Source: Pelodera strongyloides
Taxonomy: Eukaryota; Nematoda; Chromadorea; Rhabditida; Rhabditidae
Assembly: GCA_036852015.1 (NCBI GenBank)
Contig: JAANDG010000406.1
Coordinates: forward strand, 1 to 64,000
Length of the DNA stretch: 64,000 nt
Direction: 5' to 3'
The translations under genes and the position numbers were made by a program. The first letter of the stretch is position 1. Each line of letters opens with the position of its first letter. Under the pieces are notes generated by a model. That model saw only the letters and a program-made list of their open reading frames with translations, did not search any database and was not told where the DNA came from. Shown here piece by piece: positions 1-12,677 of this stretch.

Positions 1-1161
1 CTCGCATCATACGGATACGGCATGGCGCGTCTAATTTTATATTGGAACGCGGATCACGGTAGTCAGTGCAATAATGCTGCGGCACGCATCTCGGTTAAAA
101 CTTTGTTGCACAATACGGTATCAGTATGTTGGGAAAATCTATTTTTAAATTAAAAGCGCGCGTCGCGTATTCTTGCACTGAAATGTCACAATTTAAACTT
201 AAAATTGCGGTCGCAACGATATGGCGCACCTAATTTTAAATTGAATCGCTCGTCACGCTCAGTGCAAGAATGCTGCGACGCACCCGTTTAAATGAAAATT
301 CGGTGCGCAACATATGGCCACGATGTGGCGCACCTTGTTTCAAATTTAAAAGGCGGGCGTCACAGTATTCAGTACAAGAGTTCTGCAACGCATAGTTTAA
401 TTTAAAACGCAACTCGCATCATACGGATTACGGTATGGCGCGTCTAATTTTGTATTGGAACGCGGGTCACGGTATTCAGTGCAATAATGCTGCGGCACGC
501 GTCTCAATTACAACTTTGTTGCTGCCATACGGTATCCGTATGTTGGGATAAATCTATTTTTAAATTAAAAGCGCGCGCCGCGTATTCTTGCACTGAAATG
601 TCACAATTTAAACTTAAAATTGCTGCAACGATATGGCGCACCTAATTTTAAATTGAATTGCTCGTCAAGCTCAGTGCAAGAATGCTGCGACGCACCCGTT
701 TAAATGAAAATTCGGTGCGCAACATACGGCCACGATGTGGCGCACCTTGTTTCAAATTTAAAAGGCGGGCGTCACAGTATTCAGTACAAGAGTACTGCGA
801 CGCATAGTTCATTAAAACGACCTCGCATCATACGGATACGGCATGGCGCGTCTAATTTTATATTGGAACGCGGGTCACGGTAGTTCAGTGCAATAATGCT
901 GCGGCACGCATCTCGGTTAAAACTTTGTTGCACCATACGGTATCCGTATGTTGGGAAAATCTATTTTTAAATTAAAAGCGCGCGCCGCGTATTCTTGCAC
1001 TGAAATGTCACAATTTAAACTTAAAATTGCGGTCGCGAACGATATGGCGCACCCAATTTTAAATTGAATTGGTCGTCACGCTCAGTGCAAGAATGCTGCG
1101 ACGCACCCGTTTAAATGAAAATTCGGTGCGCAACATACGGCCACGATGTGGCGCACCTTGT
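1..1161. repeat. 411-bp satellite, 2.8 copies
   Basis: Three tandem copies start at 1, 413 and 822 (spacing 412 and 409). The third is cut at 1161, about 340 bases in, where a different minisatellite begins. Copies differ by scattered substitutions and 1-4 base indels. Within each unit three related sub-blocks of about 137 bases can be aligned on the motifs GTGCAA-AATGCTGCG and CGCAC, so the array looks like a higher-order repeat built from a shorter ancestral monomer. No reading frame is conserved. The left end is open at the window edge, so the true array is longer. Confidence 0.93.
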
Positions 1162-2535
1162 TAAACCGGTGGCAAGATGCGAAACGAGTTAAAACTAGGT
1201 TAAGATCTTGCCACCGGCTTTTTTGTTCTAGAAAACCGTGTGGCAAGATGCGAAACGAGTTAAAACTAGTTTAAAATCTTGCCACAGGGTTTTTTGTTCT
1301 AGAAAACCGTGTGGCAAGATGCGAAACGAGTTAAAACTAGTTTAAAATCTTGCCACAGGGTTTTTTGTTCTAGAAAACCGTGTGGCAAGATGCGAAACGA
1401 GTTAAAACTAGTTTAAAATCTTGCCACAGGGTTTTTTGTTCTAGAAAACCGTGTGGCAAGATGCGAAACGAGTTAAAAACTAGTTTAAAATCTTGCCACA
1501 GGGTTTTTTGTTCTAGAAAACCGTGTGGCAAGATGGAAACGAGTTAAAAACTAGGTTAAGATCTTGCCACAGGCTTTTTGTTCAAGAAAACCGTGTGGCA
1601 AGATGCGAAACGAGTTAAAAACTAGGTTAAGATCTTGCCACCGGCTTTTTTGTTCTAGAAAACCGTGTGGCAAGATGCGAAACGAGTTAAAACTAGTTTA
1701 AAATCTTGCCACAGGCTTTTTTGATCTAGAAAACCGTGTGGCAAGATGCGAAACGAGTTAAAACTAGTTTAAAATCTTGCCACAGGCTTTTTTGCTCTAG
1801 AAAACCGTGTGGCAAGATGCGAAACGAGTTTAAAATCTTGCCACAGGGTTTTTTGTTCTAGAAAACCGTGTGGCAAGATGCGAAACGAGTTAAAACTAGT
1901 TTAAAATCTTGCCACAGGGTTTTTTGTTCTAGAAAACCGTGTGGCAAGATGCGAAACGAGTTAAAAACTAGTTCAAAATCTTGCCACAGGCTTTTTTGTT
2001 CTAGAAAACCGTGTGGCAAGATGCGAAACGAGTTAAAACCAGTTTAAAATCTTGCCACAGGGTTTTTTTGTTCTAGAAAACCGTGTGGCAAGATGCGAAA
2101 CGAGTTAAAAACTAGTTCAAAATAAGATCTTGCCACAGGCTTTTTTGTTCTAGAAAACCGTGTGGCAAGATGCGAAACGAGTTAAAAACTAGTTTAAAAT
2201 CTTGCCACAGGCTTTTTTGTTCTAGAAAACCGTGTGGCAAGATGCGAAACGAGTTAAAAACTAGTTCAAAATCTTGCCACAGGGTTTTTGTTCTAGAAAA
2301 CCGTGTGGCAAGATGCGAAACGAGTTAAAAACTAGTTTAAAATCTTGCCACAGGGTTTTTTGTTCTAGAAAACCGTGTGGCAAGATGCGAAACGAGTTAA
2401 AACTAGTTTAAGATCTTGCCACAGGGTTTTTTGTTCTAGAAAACCGTGTGGCAAGATGCGAAACGAGTTAAAACTAGTTTAAAATCTTTCCACAGGGTTT
2501 TTTGTTCTAGAAAACCGTGTGGCAAGATGCGAAAC
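1162..2535. repeat. 71-bp minisatellite with internal dyad, about 19.5 copies
   Basis: Nineteen full units and a partial twentieth. Units are about 71 bases; one near 1799 is 60 bases and one near 2072 is 77. Each unit holds GTGGCAAGAT near its start and ATCTTGCCAC about 25 bases on, so every unit can fold into a stem-loop, and a near-palindrome (TTAAAACTAGTTTAA) sits in the loop. Variation is mainly A-run length, CTAGTTTAAAA against CTAGGTTAAGA, and GGG against GGC after the second arm. It replaces the 411-bp satellite abruptly at 1161 and ends at 2535 in unique sequence. It is not a CRISPR array: the genome is eukaryotic and there are no distinct spacers. Confidence 0.95.
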
Positions 2536-5274
2536 ATCGTTAGCTTGTTGCAGTGATCAGCAAAGACCCAGAATGACAATCCCAAAAATTTATTCGCAAC
2601 GTCGGGAAAATGCAAAGTGCATGCGAATACCGTAGCTTATTTGCGCGGGAAGTTTGAATCGTGAGTAGGTACGGTAGGATGTGATATAGCTACGCACAAA
2701 CAACCCTTTTCTCTATGTTACGCTCCGGGAAAAGTTTACACTCCGAGAAAAATTAAGTTTGTGCTTCGCACTATCACATCGATATCAGTAAGCGAGCGAG
2801 GGCAGAAATAGCAAAGTGATATGTGTATGTGGCATAGTCGACAAGAACGCAATATGTCAATGTTATCAGAGGTCCAATAAACCAGAAACAACAAGTTTTC
2901 TACTCATACTCTCCGTTCAATCCGTAACAAATTCAAATTGAAGTACACTTTACACACTGGCAAGTTGCATATAATCGATAATCGAATAAGAACAGCCAAA
3001 AAAATCCATACCTAAGCGTTAGGCGTTAGCGCGTAGCTTCTGGTGTTTCATGATAACAACAGCACATGCTGGCATTACGCTAGTAATCAAAACGTTGAAT
3101 TTGACAGTTTGTGCGTCAGACGTCCAAATTGCACTAAAGATGTAGTTAAGCAACTAATATCAGAATCAGCCTGGAATACTGGGAGGTGACCCTTTGAGAC
3201 TCAACGAACGGTGAGTGCTAGGCTATAGGCGAAGTTCGCTGAAAAGCTCACACATTCCGTACCCATATATGCGCGCAAGTGGTGTTTATAGAAAAACTAC
3301 CGTATCTGTTAGAGTGCGCAGGTTGTTAAAGTCCAATTATGCGGTCAGACACACAGTGTATTTATTTTCATTTTTTTCGTTCGTTCGCGTTCGGGTATCT
3401 GTTTCATTATTTCGTTATTGTTATGTTGCATTGTTTTCTTCATTGGTGTTTGTTTATCTCTCTTATTTATCTAGTGACCGTTCCTTTCTGACCTGTCCCC
3501 ATTCGTTACGCTGGCAATATTTTATGGGCTTGGTGCATATTTTTGGATCTTTGCTTAGATTAAAGTACCATTTACCTGTTTCATGGTAGTATTTATTGTT
3601 TGTTCAAAAAAGACATGGCCTTGTGGTCTATTAGATGTCGCCGTTCGCTCAGTGAATGGTCATTGCTGGAAGCGTCAGCTGTTAGAGATGCCGTTTTCTG
3701 AGCAAATTGAGCCGCGTTTCTAATTACATTGACGGCTTTAATGGTTTTTACTGTGCAACTATTTCCCAGTTAATCAAATATTACAGGCTTTACGAGCCCG
3801 ATTGAATTCTATTTTTATTATTTTTTACGTATGTGTCATCCTTCTTATACTTCACTCTTTCAGTAGTTTCCTGTGTCAGACTCGTAGCTCAAGTCAGTGC
3901 TTGTGGGTTGCGGCATGTTTTGCACTAGGATCACTATAATAAATTATAAATCACATTTACCACTAATTAGTGTTTCATGGCGTTTCCGTGGAGAGACGTT
4001 CTTCGGTTCTCGTGTAGTGTAGCACATAAAAACGTAACAAGATGAATGAGCTCGAACGCCAGGGCCTGGCTTACACTAACCATATGCACATTTATTTTCT
4101 TACTTCTCTTTGATATATTAGCTTTAACCGTCCACATTAATTCTGACGTTCATCTTGTCCCTTACCCTATGGAGTTCAAGTATGTTTCATGCTGTTTTCG
4201 AGTGTCACGTGCTACTGTGTAGTGTACTATCCAGGACGTTGGCACTTTCCATAATCAGTTTATCCTTCAAAATTTACAGCTGATAAAGGAAGTCGTTTAC
4301 GCAATTCCGCTTTATTGGGTGATAAACCAGTAATTTACGTACGTCCTAAATTAGATTGTGACCTGCGACCTGATTACTGATAGTGATAGTGATCTTTGCT
4401 GAAGAGAATCGGCAGTATTCCGTATTTCGGGGGAATTTTATGGAAGAAGTGGCTCATTACTCGTACATGTTTCACTATCTATGAGTTGTCTATATAAGTG
4501 TAATTTTTCTGTTTTCTGATTTTGCGCATTTGTCTTCGTATTCTCTTTTCCGATTTATACACTTTCATTTTCCTTAAATCCCAAACAGTGTAACAGATTA
4601 ATTTATGCAAAATTAACTTCGTGACTGTAACCATATGATTTACGACGAATTGGAATTTCTCGGACTGTCTATCTCTAGTTTGTGCTTTTGTGCATGTGCG
4701 GCGCGCGTCTAATTTAATCTAATCGGCCTCTCGCGCACGCGCCTTTTATAGTTTATGTCATGATTAATGACTATCAGGCTCACACGGAAATGACAGCATT
4801 AACCATTAGAAAGAAGGAGGTTTCCTGGTCCTGGTTTAATTTTTATGTAAACTTATAAGGATCCCGGTGATACAATTATCTATCAACTTTCGTATCGTTA
4901 TAAATTGCAATATCCAACCTCAAACTTTGTTTCAGCATTTTTGGTTTCTCGTTTGTTCTTTATTATGATTTTTTTTCTCGATTTTCTATCACCTTTTGTG
5001 TTGTCTCACTGTATATTCCTACTTCTGGTTCTGTTGCTGGAGCAAGCAAAATGTATTACTTTAAAATGTAAGCTTCATTTTAAAGCACTGTTCAACATAT
5101 TTAGTCACCAGCTTATATCGCTTTATCCAGAGGAAACAACAATGTTTCAGAGTTTCAGAATGCATATTATATATGCTTCTATATGCTGTCATTGCGTGTG
5201 ACAGTTTACTCCTCGGCTCCGTGTCGGATAATCATATATTTATTCTTATTACCTTTTACACTTTCTTAATTTAG
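2536..5274. other. Gene-free stretch upstream of the TRIC gene
   Basis: This AT-rich DNA lies between the minisatellite and the first TRIC coding exon. A 124-codon frame at 3215-3589 and a 98-codon frame at 4905-5201 have no recognisable domain, are rich in F, L, S and Y as expected of translated T-rich DNA, and have no good splice context. A possible non-coding 5' exon could end at the GTGAGT near 3210, but nothing else supports it. Promoter elements for TRIC presumably lie here, but none can be named. Confidence 0.5.
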
Positions 5275-5283
5275 CACCCGGCG
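5270..5283 (+). promoter_or_regulatory. Candidate spliced-leader acceptor for TRIC
   Basis: A pyrimidine-rich tract ends in TTTAG at 5274, nine bases before the ATG at 5284. In nematodes an acceptor this close to a start codon with no matching upstream coding exon usually marks spliced-leader trans-splicing. That is inference; a 5' UTR cis-intron would look the same. Confidence 0.5.
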
Positions 5284-8200
5284 ATGTCTGCTGAGGCCGA
5301 CGATAATTACGCGGCTTTTTCGGGCTGGATGCCCGATATGCCGGATAATTGGACAATTGACCACGACACAATTCTAATGACCGGACAGAAGCTACAGAAA
5401 GTGAAGATGTGGCCGTATTTGGACGTGGCACACTATGCTCTGGTTGGTGCTTTTTAGTTTTATAACGTTTTTCTCTTGTAACTCAAACTCTGAAGTCCCG
5501 TGGAATATATGCAAATTTCATGACTGACATTAGACCTGAATTAGCGTACAATACACGGGAGATAAGCCAATACAGTTGTAATAATCTAGTATTTGGTGTA
5601 TTGTTAGTGGACGTGGACGTGATTCTAAATACAGCAGACCGTTGAGTTGAGTTGTGGTATAATGCGGTTTCTGATGTAGGGTGTAATTGTGTGCAATTGC
5701 CTTAATTGCTTCACATCTAATTATCTTAATTTCGGTTTCAGTCAGCGATCGCCGTGCGTGAAGACTTGGGATCAAATGCGATCCAATTTGCTCGTGAGCA
5801 TCCGTTCTCGTGTTGGCTGAGCACAATGATGGTCTCTTTCGCAGGTGAGTATTATGGTATTGAATATTATATGGTTTTTATCCGTTGAGTCATGTTCATG
5901 CCGTAGGGCTCTTGCAATTATAACTAGGTCAGAGACTTGTAGTGCGTGTTTTATTTGTTTACTATTGATAAGCGTATCTATTTGTTTTTCACACACTGAT
6001 ACCACGAAAATTGTGGTCTCGACTCTGATTTTGTGTTTCCGTCTATGTTCATTCACTTTCACTTTTTAAACTAAATTCAGCACAGACGCTCTTGTTTAAC
6101 AAAGAAAAAAAAACGAGAATTAGACGTTCGACCTAAATTAGGCTACTGATTATTGATTACATTCCAATTTGCAGGCACACTTGTGGCAAACTTTCTACTC
6201 GGAGAACCACCAATTGCACCGTTCCAGAATCATTTTGATATTATTGCGGTGAGAAATTAAATTGCTAGTTATTCTCCGTCTCTGTGACATAGGGCAGGGC
6301 CCATAGGGGTCGAAGAGGTTAGACGTTTCTTACTTATTGTTTTTGTGCGTAATCTGGTTTAAAATGTTTTTGATAACTATTTACCTTTTAGCTTTAAATG
6401 ACTTGTGTTGTGAGTTATGTTATGTTCTTAGTTTTGACAGAAGGGGTTCCTACATAGCTTAACCTATGACATAATGTACTACGTTGGTATTATAGCCTCG
6501 TATGTATGAAATTCTCACTTTTATGTTATGAATCATTTCATTTTAGGCTTCCGTGATTTGGTACTTTGTGTTCTACTCTCCGTTTGATGTCGCATATAAA
6601 CTGTGCAAAAAGTCCCCCATTAAACTCGTCCTGAGTGTCTTAAAGGAGGTCCAACGAGCGCACAAGGTCGGTTTTTTATGTCAATACCATTAGTAAGTGT
6701 AGTGACACAATGAAAATTATATAAAAGCAGAAAAGGAACTTTTAATTATACTCACACGTTGTCTTTACACTTTGCACTACCGATTTATGTATGGATCGGT
6801 GGGGAAAGTGTTATAGGGAAAACCTCCGGAGCCGGAGTTACCCTTTTCAAATTTCAAACAGTCCCAGTCGCCAGTAACAGTAACCCTATGAATGTTCAGG
6901 TTTCCCATGGTGTAGCACATGCCCGTCGTCTGTACCCCGAGTCGTATATGGTACAAGTATTGGTGGGAGTGAGCAAGGGAGCGGGCGCCGGTATTGTAAA
7001 AGTTTTCGAGCAGGTTAGCTTTTTTAACTTTGTTGTTTTCACTTTGGAGAACATTACTGTTTTTTCTCTAGAAAAAAAACCGGATTATTTCAGTCGATCT
7101 GTGTGATGTTGTGTTATTGATATTGAATTTTTTATTGAAAGTTTAGGCGATTCCCTACCGTTTTCCGCATCCGGAACGCGCCCTTAGTTTGTTCTTGAAA
7201 TATAGATTTTATGTTTTTTTTTCTTATTTATTTCTCCTTTCAGCTCGCACGAGGTGTATGGGCACCGACCGGACACGAAATTTTGAGACCCTCATTTACG
7301 ACGAAGGTACTTGACTCCTAACTCAATTGGTTTTTGTCTTTTAAATTACAATTTTGTCCGAATTAGAACTAACAAAGTTAGCACCATTTCGCGGCACTTA
7401 TTCCCTTCGTGGATCGCGTTTCGAACGGGTTGGTTGCAGTATTGACTTGTGTTATATTTTTGTTTTAGATACTATTTGAAACATGGGGTATTTTGGTAGA
7501 ATAATTCTCATATTCGAGCATATATAGTATATATTGTGGCAACATTTCAATAACTTACGGGAAAATACCATGGACGTTTCCTTTATCAATAGTGCATCGG
7601 TGAATACGGCGGTGTTTATTCTGCTGGGTTTTTTTTGTATATTATATGTATGCGGGTTTGCAGCAGGGCTCGGTTAATACATGGTACATAATTATTATTA
7701 TTTTTGACCACGCCCAGCATTGCTATATTTTGCACTTTAATTTTAATCAATCAAAGCGCTCCCGCCGCTCCCTAATGTAGGAATGATTATTCGTTTTAAA
7801 CCAACTATAATTCCAGGCCTGTGCAATTGCTGCAATTGTGTTCACGCTGGAGAGAAACACTACACTGATCTCGGTACCACACGACATTCTCTATCTTGTG
7901 GGTTCATTTATTGCTTTGTCCTGTAATTCGGTGTATTTAAATTTATTTTATTACCTTTTAGTAACCGTGTGATATCTTCACTTTTAACGTAGATTTTATT
8001 ATGTGAACATCAGTTCATGAGTATAATTGAGCTGCCGATTAGCTGTTTGTTTGCTGTATGCTGGGTTCTATGTGGGTGTTATTAGCATATGTGTATGTAT
8101 TAGCATTTTGTGTGCATGCTTTTCTTCAGTCTGCTCTTTTGGTTAGTTTTTATTTTTAATTTAATAAGGCCCAATGTTCATTTCGCATATATTTCAGCTG

Positions 8201-8877
8201 GTCGTTCTCTTCTTTGTCTATTTCAAGATGTCGGCACTACTTCTTGGAGTAAAGGACCCGTTGGCCCCCATTGAGAACTTGGTAGGCTTAGGCTTAGGCT
8301 TTAGAATATTTCCAGATGTTTCAAATAGTCTACTTGTAAACCCCCGACGGTCTGATATTTGTTTCTGCACGGAAATAGATCATTTTCAAGTTCAAGAAAA
8401 TAGTCAACATAATAATTTGTTTAAAGTGGTATAACAGTATGGCTGGTGATATGTGAAGCGTCTGTTGTCGTTGTACAAAGTTCGCATGTGGTATGTGCAA
8501 ATTCGAAACTCCTGTGCCATTCTATGCATTAATCCACTTTATGGAACATATTTTGTATATAACACACGGGAAGGCAATTATGTTTTACAACCTACGGTTT
8601 ATACCGCTTTGACCTATTTGTATTGATTGAATTTTTGGACGGATCCGTTATACGTTTCGTAAACCACGTGTCATCCCACTTTAATGTCCTTTAATTCAAG
8701 GTGTGTTCTGTGTTGATGGGTGGTATCTGGACAGCTTTCTTCCGTGCCGTGGAGACAACGAAGGAAGAAGTGACTTCTAAACAGAAGAAGAATAACAATG
8801 ACGATGATTTTATTTTGAACAATAATACGAATGGCAAAAAGAATGGAGCGAGGAAAGAAAACAAGAAAACAAAATAG
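5284..8877 (+). CDS. tric: TRIC (trimeric intracellular cation) channel
   Basis: Nine exons: 5284-5442, 5742-5844, 6175-6248, 6547-6666, 6900-7013, 7244-7306, 7817-7897, 8198-8281, 8701-8877. They join in frame to 324 residues, close to nematode TRIC-B length. TRIC channels sit in the ER/SR membrane as trimers and pass K+ to balance charge during Ca2+ release. Family marks seen: WPYLDVAHYAL near residue 44, LLGEPP near 98, WYFVFYSPFD near 117, the PIP2-binding KEVQR at 145-149, GVSKGAGAG at about 175-183, and a final hydrophobic segment FFVYFKMSALLLG. The lysine/asparagine-rich tail ends in KKTK, which fits a dilysine ER-retrieval signal. All introns are GT-AG. Intron 8 carries one end of a repeat (8661-8684). 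The start is the first ATG after a candidate trans-splice site. Confidence 0.93.
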
Positions 8878-10399
8878 GCATTGTAAAATTTGTTCAACTA
8901 GATCTTTATGATTATGCTAGCTTTTGGATTGCCGTTAGTGATATTGACATTAGCGGGACATTAGCAGGCAAATCCTCCGAAATACTTATGCCATTTGGTG
9001 TTTTCGCGATTCTGTGTTCTTGTAGCGTTCGCTTTATTTTATGTTACACAGAACAGACTCTATAATTTGTCTTTACTCTTACTTCAGATATGTTGTATAA
9101 TGAGAAAAGTGTTTTGTTTGAATTAATATGTATATAGCTACGATACTTGGAAATCTTTTTAGTTATAGTTTATATTCTAACCTTTTAGTGAATGTTATTC
9201 TTTGTGCGGTTTAATAATTAAGTCAGGTATAATGTTCAGAAAGAAAGGATAGATATTGTTTTGCGAAATAGAATATTGTTGTAATATATTGTCGTTTCCT
9301 CGTTCCATCAATATTGTATGTGATGTGCGGTTAGGAAATTTTTTAAATTATGTATTTGTATAGACGCGATGTTTTCGAACACTTTTTGTTAGTTCCAGTT
9401 AATAAGTCAACTAAAAATGAGCTCTGAATCATATCCTCTACTACGATTTTTACGATTCTAGTCGCTGAGTTTGAACGTGCTTTACAATTAGAATAATTGA
9501 GATTTTTAACTTACCTTTTTTGTGTTTAGTATGACGAGTAGATTTTTTTACCAATAATATATGAATTTTACAGGGATAGGGTGAAATTCAATCGTCTCCC
9601 GTTTTTTCTTTATGAAGAATGACATATTAACTGTACTTGGAATCGATATAAAGAAAAAAAAGAAACAGTTGGATGTGACAAAGGTGGCCCGATCCCTTTA
9701 AAAATATGTAGATTGTGCAATTAACAGTAATAGAATTGTGGAATATGGAGCAACTAATATGCACTACTTATCTTCTTTGTGATATTTCTTTTTTACATTT
9801 CAGTTTTTTTATCGGTTTGCATCATTTAGTTATAATATTGCTAACTCACTTCTTATGTGTTTTGTGAATTCCTGTTTTAAGCATTAATTATTAAACTTAC
9901 GTCTGTGCAATAAATTGTTTATTTTTGTTCGTGTTTGGCATTTTTAATTACACGAACGTTCGAATATGGGTGTGGGAGTCACACAGGTACAAACGTTTGG
10001 TAAATTGCATTTCTAAAAGACAAGAACAACCGAACTTCAGTAGAACCCCAGACAGATACAGTAAGGACAGAGACCCATTTAGTTAGTCTTCAGAGTAGTA
10101 ACATTCAAATTGTTTCTTTTTGTATGCCTTACTGTTTAAAACTCTCCAGCATATGAGTCGCAAGAGTCAAGATGTTATCAGTTGCCACGGCGCGCTATAG
10201 TAACCCAATCCACTCACAGCTCTCTACATTAGCATATCATAACAAATTTGAATATTGCGCAGGGGGAGAGAATCTTAATGTATGTACCGTCATGGACACG
10301 CCCCTTTGAACTCCTAGCCTGTTATTCTATGACAGCTACGTGACGGAGAGATCTATTTCATTTATCTATGAATATGCTTCCATCCCTTGCTTTCAGGGA
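8878..10399. other. TRIC 3' UTR and intergenic DNA
   Basis: This AT-rich sequence has no convincing reading frame. An AATAAA at 9909-9914 is a possible polyadenylation signal for TRIC, which would imply a 3' UTR of about 1 kb. Nothing else is recognised. Confidence 0.4.
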
Positions 10400-11110
10400 T
10401 AAAGTTCACTCCTCTGTCTGTAGCAATGTGATTGTTTCAAGTGCATGCACCCATATAAAGTGTCCCCGAAGTGCGCAAATATGGGTATAGAAAGTGTTTG
10501 CTCGCACACATGTGGCGCGGCCCTGGCATTCCACAACGAAACTCAAGAGTTGCGCGCGACAACAGTTTGGGGGTGTTACCCACAAAAGAAGTTGTGCGGG
10601 CCGCAAAAGTTTTTTCAACGACTCCGGTTGCCGTTTTGGTGCGGGAACACCCCCAAAACGTTGCCGAAATGGTGCGGAAACGGTGCGGGAAAAGAAGCAA
10701 CCGCAAAAAGAAAGCAGCGTGTTGGATTCGAACCTAACAGTCTTGTTAGATACTTTCTCTAAATAGCGCCCTAGACTACTCGGCCACACAACACAGTTGA
10801 TACCAGTGCTTGCGAAAAAATATTAGTACAACAACTGCACTTACGGCAGAGTCTCCGAGCGCCTTCAAAAACTTTGCCGAAAAGGTGCGGAAACGGTGCG
10901 GAAATGGTGCGGGGCGCAACTTGCGCGCCGAACCAAGAAAAGCGTTTCCCGCAAAGGATCGGCGCGCATTTTGCGCCCCATTTCTATTCGGCGCGCATTT
11001 TGTTTCCAATTTCTTTGCGGCGCGCATTTTGTTTCCCGAAATGGTGCGGCGCGCAGCCCATCGGCTCTCAGTGCACCCGCTCAACATTTTTCTGGGACTG
11101 TAATGATGGG
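10400..11110. repeat. GC-rich repeat block
   Basis: An island of GC-rich DNA in AT-rich surroundings. It has several near-copies of GGTGCGGAAACGGTGCGG around 10670-10690 and 10880-10910, and three copies of GGCGCGCATTTTG between 10960 and 11035. Long overlapping open frames occur in most frames of both strands because stops are rare at this composition, so none is called as a gene. It also contains a tRNA-like relic at 10711-10796. Confidence 0.6.
10711..10796 (-). pseudogene. Decayed class II tRNA (Leu/Ser-like)
   Basis: On the minus strand an intact A box (TGGCCGAGTAG) and B box (GGTTCGAATCC) flank a 5-bp hairpin (TAACA/TGTTA) where a long variable arm would be, which suggests a Leu- or Ser-type tRNA. 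The acceptor stem does not pair and the T stem and anticodon arm are irregular. A T-run follows within about ten bases. It was probably a tRNA gene and is now a relic or tRNA-derived repeat, though polymerase III could still recognise it. Confidence 0.5.
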
Positions 11111-11443
11111 AGCGCGCTGTTTTTTTTTAGAACTTGTACACTGTGGTGTTTGCGCTCCACATGAAATCGATATAAGTAGAACATTATACATTTTCTTCAA
11201 CTGACTGGTTCATACGCAGGACATTACATGCACATTTCCAACGCCGCTTGTTGTGCTATGCCGCAGACAAAATATAGGAAAATGTCACACATTGCCTCAA
11301 ATGGCCATTTTTGTACTAAGTGAAGTATAAGCCTATAATTTTCACAGAAATGATCAATTGCGTAAACTGCCCAAAAGCAAAATATATATACCGCCCAAAA
11401 TATATATATACCGCAAACTGCCCAAAAGCAAAATATATATATA

Positions 11444-11680
11444 CCAGTCGGCTCGCGCCTCCTGAGGCGACACATGGAAATATGCTTGGTTTAGCATGGG
11501 CATACTTATATACAACGCTTCAAACGTATCATAAGAAATTCACATAATAGGTAACAATTGCATATGCATACTTCGATGGTGAGCTGCGAAACTCTTTTTA
11601 TACCCGAACACGAAATTTGCATTTCCGTAACGCACATCGGTATACAAATTACGCTACAGTTACTCTTTTATATAATAAGA
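11444..11680 (-). mobile_element. Short Helitron-like element, copy 1
   Basis: A 237-bp element whose minus strand begins TCTTATTATATAA and ends in a GC-rich hairpin followed by CTGG. It is flanked by A on its 5' side and T on its 3' side, as expected for Helitron insertion between A and T without target duplication. Copies with the same ends lie at 23095-23332 and 28582-28819, and a longer one at 18065-18467. There is no coding capacity, so it would be non-autonomous. Confidence 0.7.
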
Positions 11681-11958
11681 TATTTTTAGTGTGAGATTAA
11701 ACTACGGAATTGTTCTTCTGCGCTCTTTCTTACACACCGATTTTTCCAATAAAAAAACCAGGGAATGAGAGCGCAGAGAGGGAGCGGATAAACATCGTCA
11801 GGTAACGAGAGCTGTTTTTTTCCGGCTCTTTCCAATGTATTTTTCTGGCTTGTTTTTTTTCGTGGGTGAGTGTTTCTGCCGATCTCCCACGTCTTATTTG
11901 CTAACTAAGTTATCTAGTTGAAATTAAAAATAATTGTTTGAACATTTTATATCAAAGT

Positions 11959-12467
11959 TGACAGGCCCACCGATATAAACCTATATTTATTATTTGTTCA
12001 TAATTCATAAAAAGGGTAATTATTATATATATACAAACTAAATAGTATTAAGTTTTACCATGGGGAAATTTTTTCGGTGAGGTTTCCTTACGGAAGGTAC
12101 CGTAGACAAGCCTTGGGTGAAAGAAAGTTAAAACATTTTTAAGGAAGTTAAAACATCTCCATAGTACCGTAATGGCCTGCTCTTATTAGTCCTGCGACGA
12201 AACACGAGAGAGTATGCTGTATAAAGAGGCACCAGCGTAAGAAGACACATATGCACATGAGAGTGCAGACAACGAGGCATTTCCCGATGCATACACCTTT
12301 AAACAAAGACGACACTACGATACCTTCCGAAGGAAAGCTCACCGGAAAAACTTCCCCGTGGTAAAACTGAATAATATTTAGTCTGTATATATTATAATAA
12401 ATACTCTTTTTATGAATTATGAACAAATAATAAATATTGGTTTATATCGGTGGGCCTGACCCTTTAA
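11959..12467. mobile_element. Palindromic MITE, about 509 bp
   Basis: Two inverted arms of roughly 190 bases run from GACAGGCCCACCGATATAAA on the left to its complement, ending GGGCCTGACCCTTTAA, on the right. The centre is unrelated. A single arm of the same family stands alone at 17606-17750. There is no transposase frame. The right end finishes in CCCTTTAA like the other palindromic families in this window. Confidence 0.8.
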
Positions 12468-12629
12468 AAAATACCCAACCACAACAAAATGTAAATAAAC
12501 AATCTTTTTTTTTCCAAATTAAATTGAACAGGACACACCATATTATCGCCATTTGCCAACTTTCTTCAATGTGTAGGCAAAATATCTATATCATCATATG
12601 TGGTTCTTAATTGTTTTGGTTAAAATTTT

Positions 12630-12677
12630 TCCTTGCAGCAAATTATATGTAACCCAGGGTATTAAACTTCTAGTTCA
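12630..12677 (+). promoter_or_regulatory. Candidate spliced-leader acceptor of the F-box gene
   Basis: A T-rich tract ends CCTTGCAG at 12638, 39 bases upstream of the ATG at 12678, with no upstream coding exon in phase. Either trans-splicing or a 5' UTR intron would explain it. Confidence 0.4.

Noticed and set aside
1162..2535. Regularly spaced repeats resembling a CRISPR array
   Set aside because: The genome is a nematode, units are directly abutting with no unique spacers, and no cas genes are present.
3215..3589. 124-codon plus-strand frame
   Set aside because: Translation is the F/S/V/Y-rich pattern of T-rich DNA, with no domain and no splice or start context.
5530..6069. Minus- and plus-strand frames of 74-98 codons
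   Set aside because: They lie across TRIC introns and exon 2 in wrong frames; the TRIC frame splices cleanly through exon 5742-5844.
10406..11204. Many overlapping frames of 88-127 codons on both strands
   Set aside because: They overlap in most frames within GC-rich repeat DNA, where stops are rare; no family similarity.
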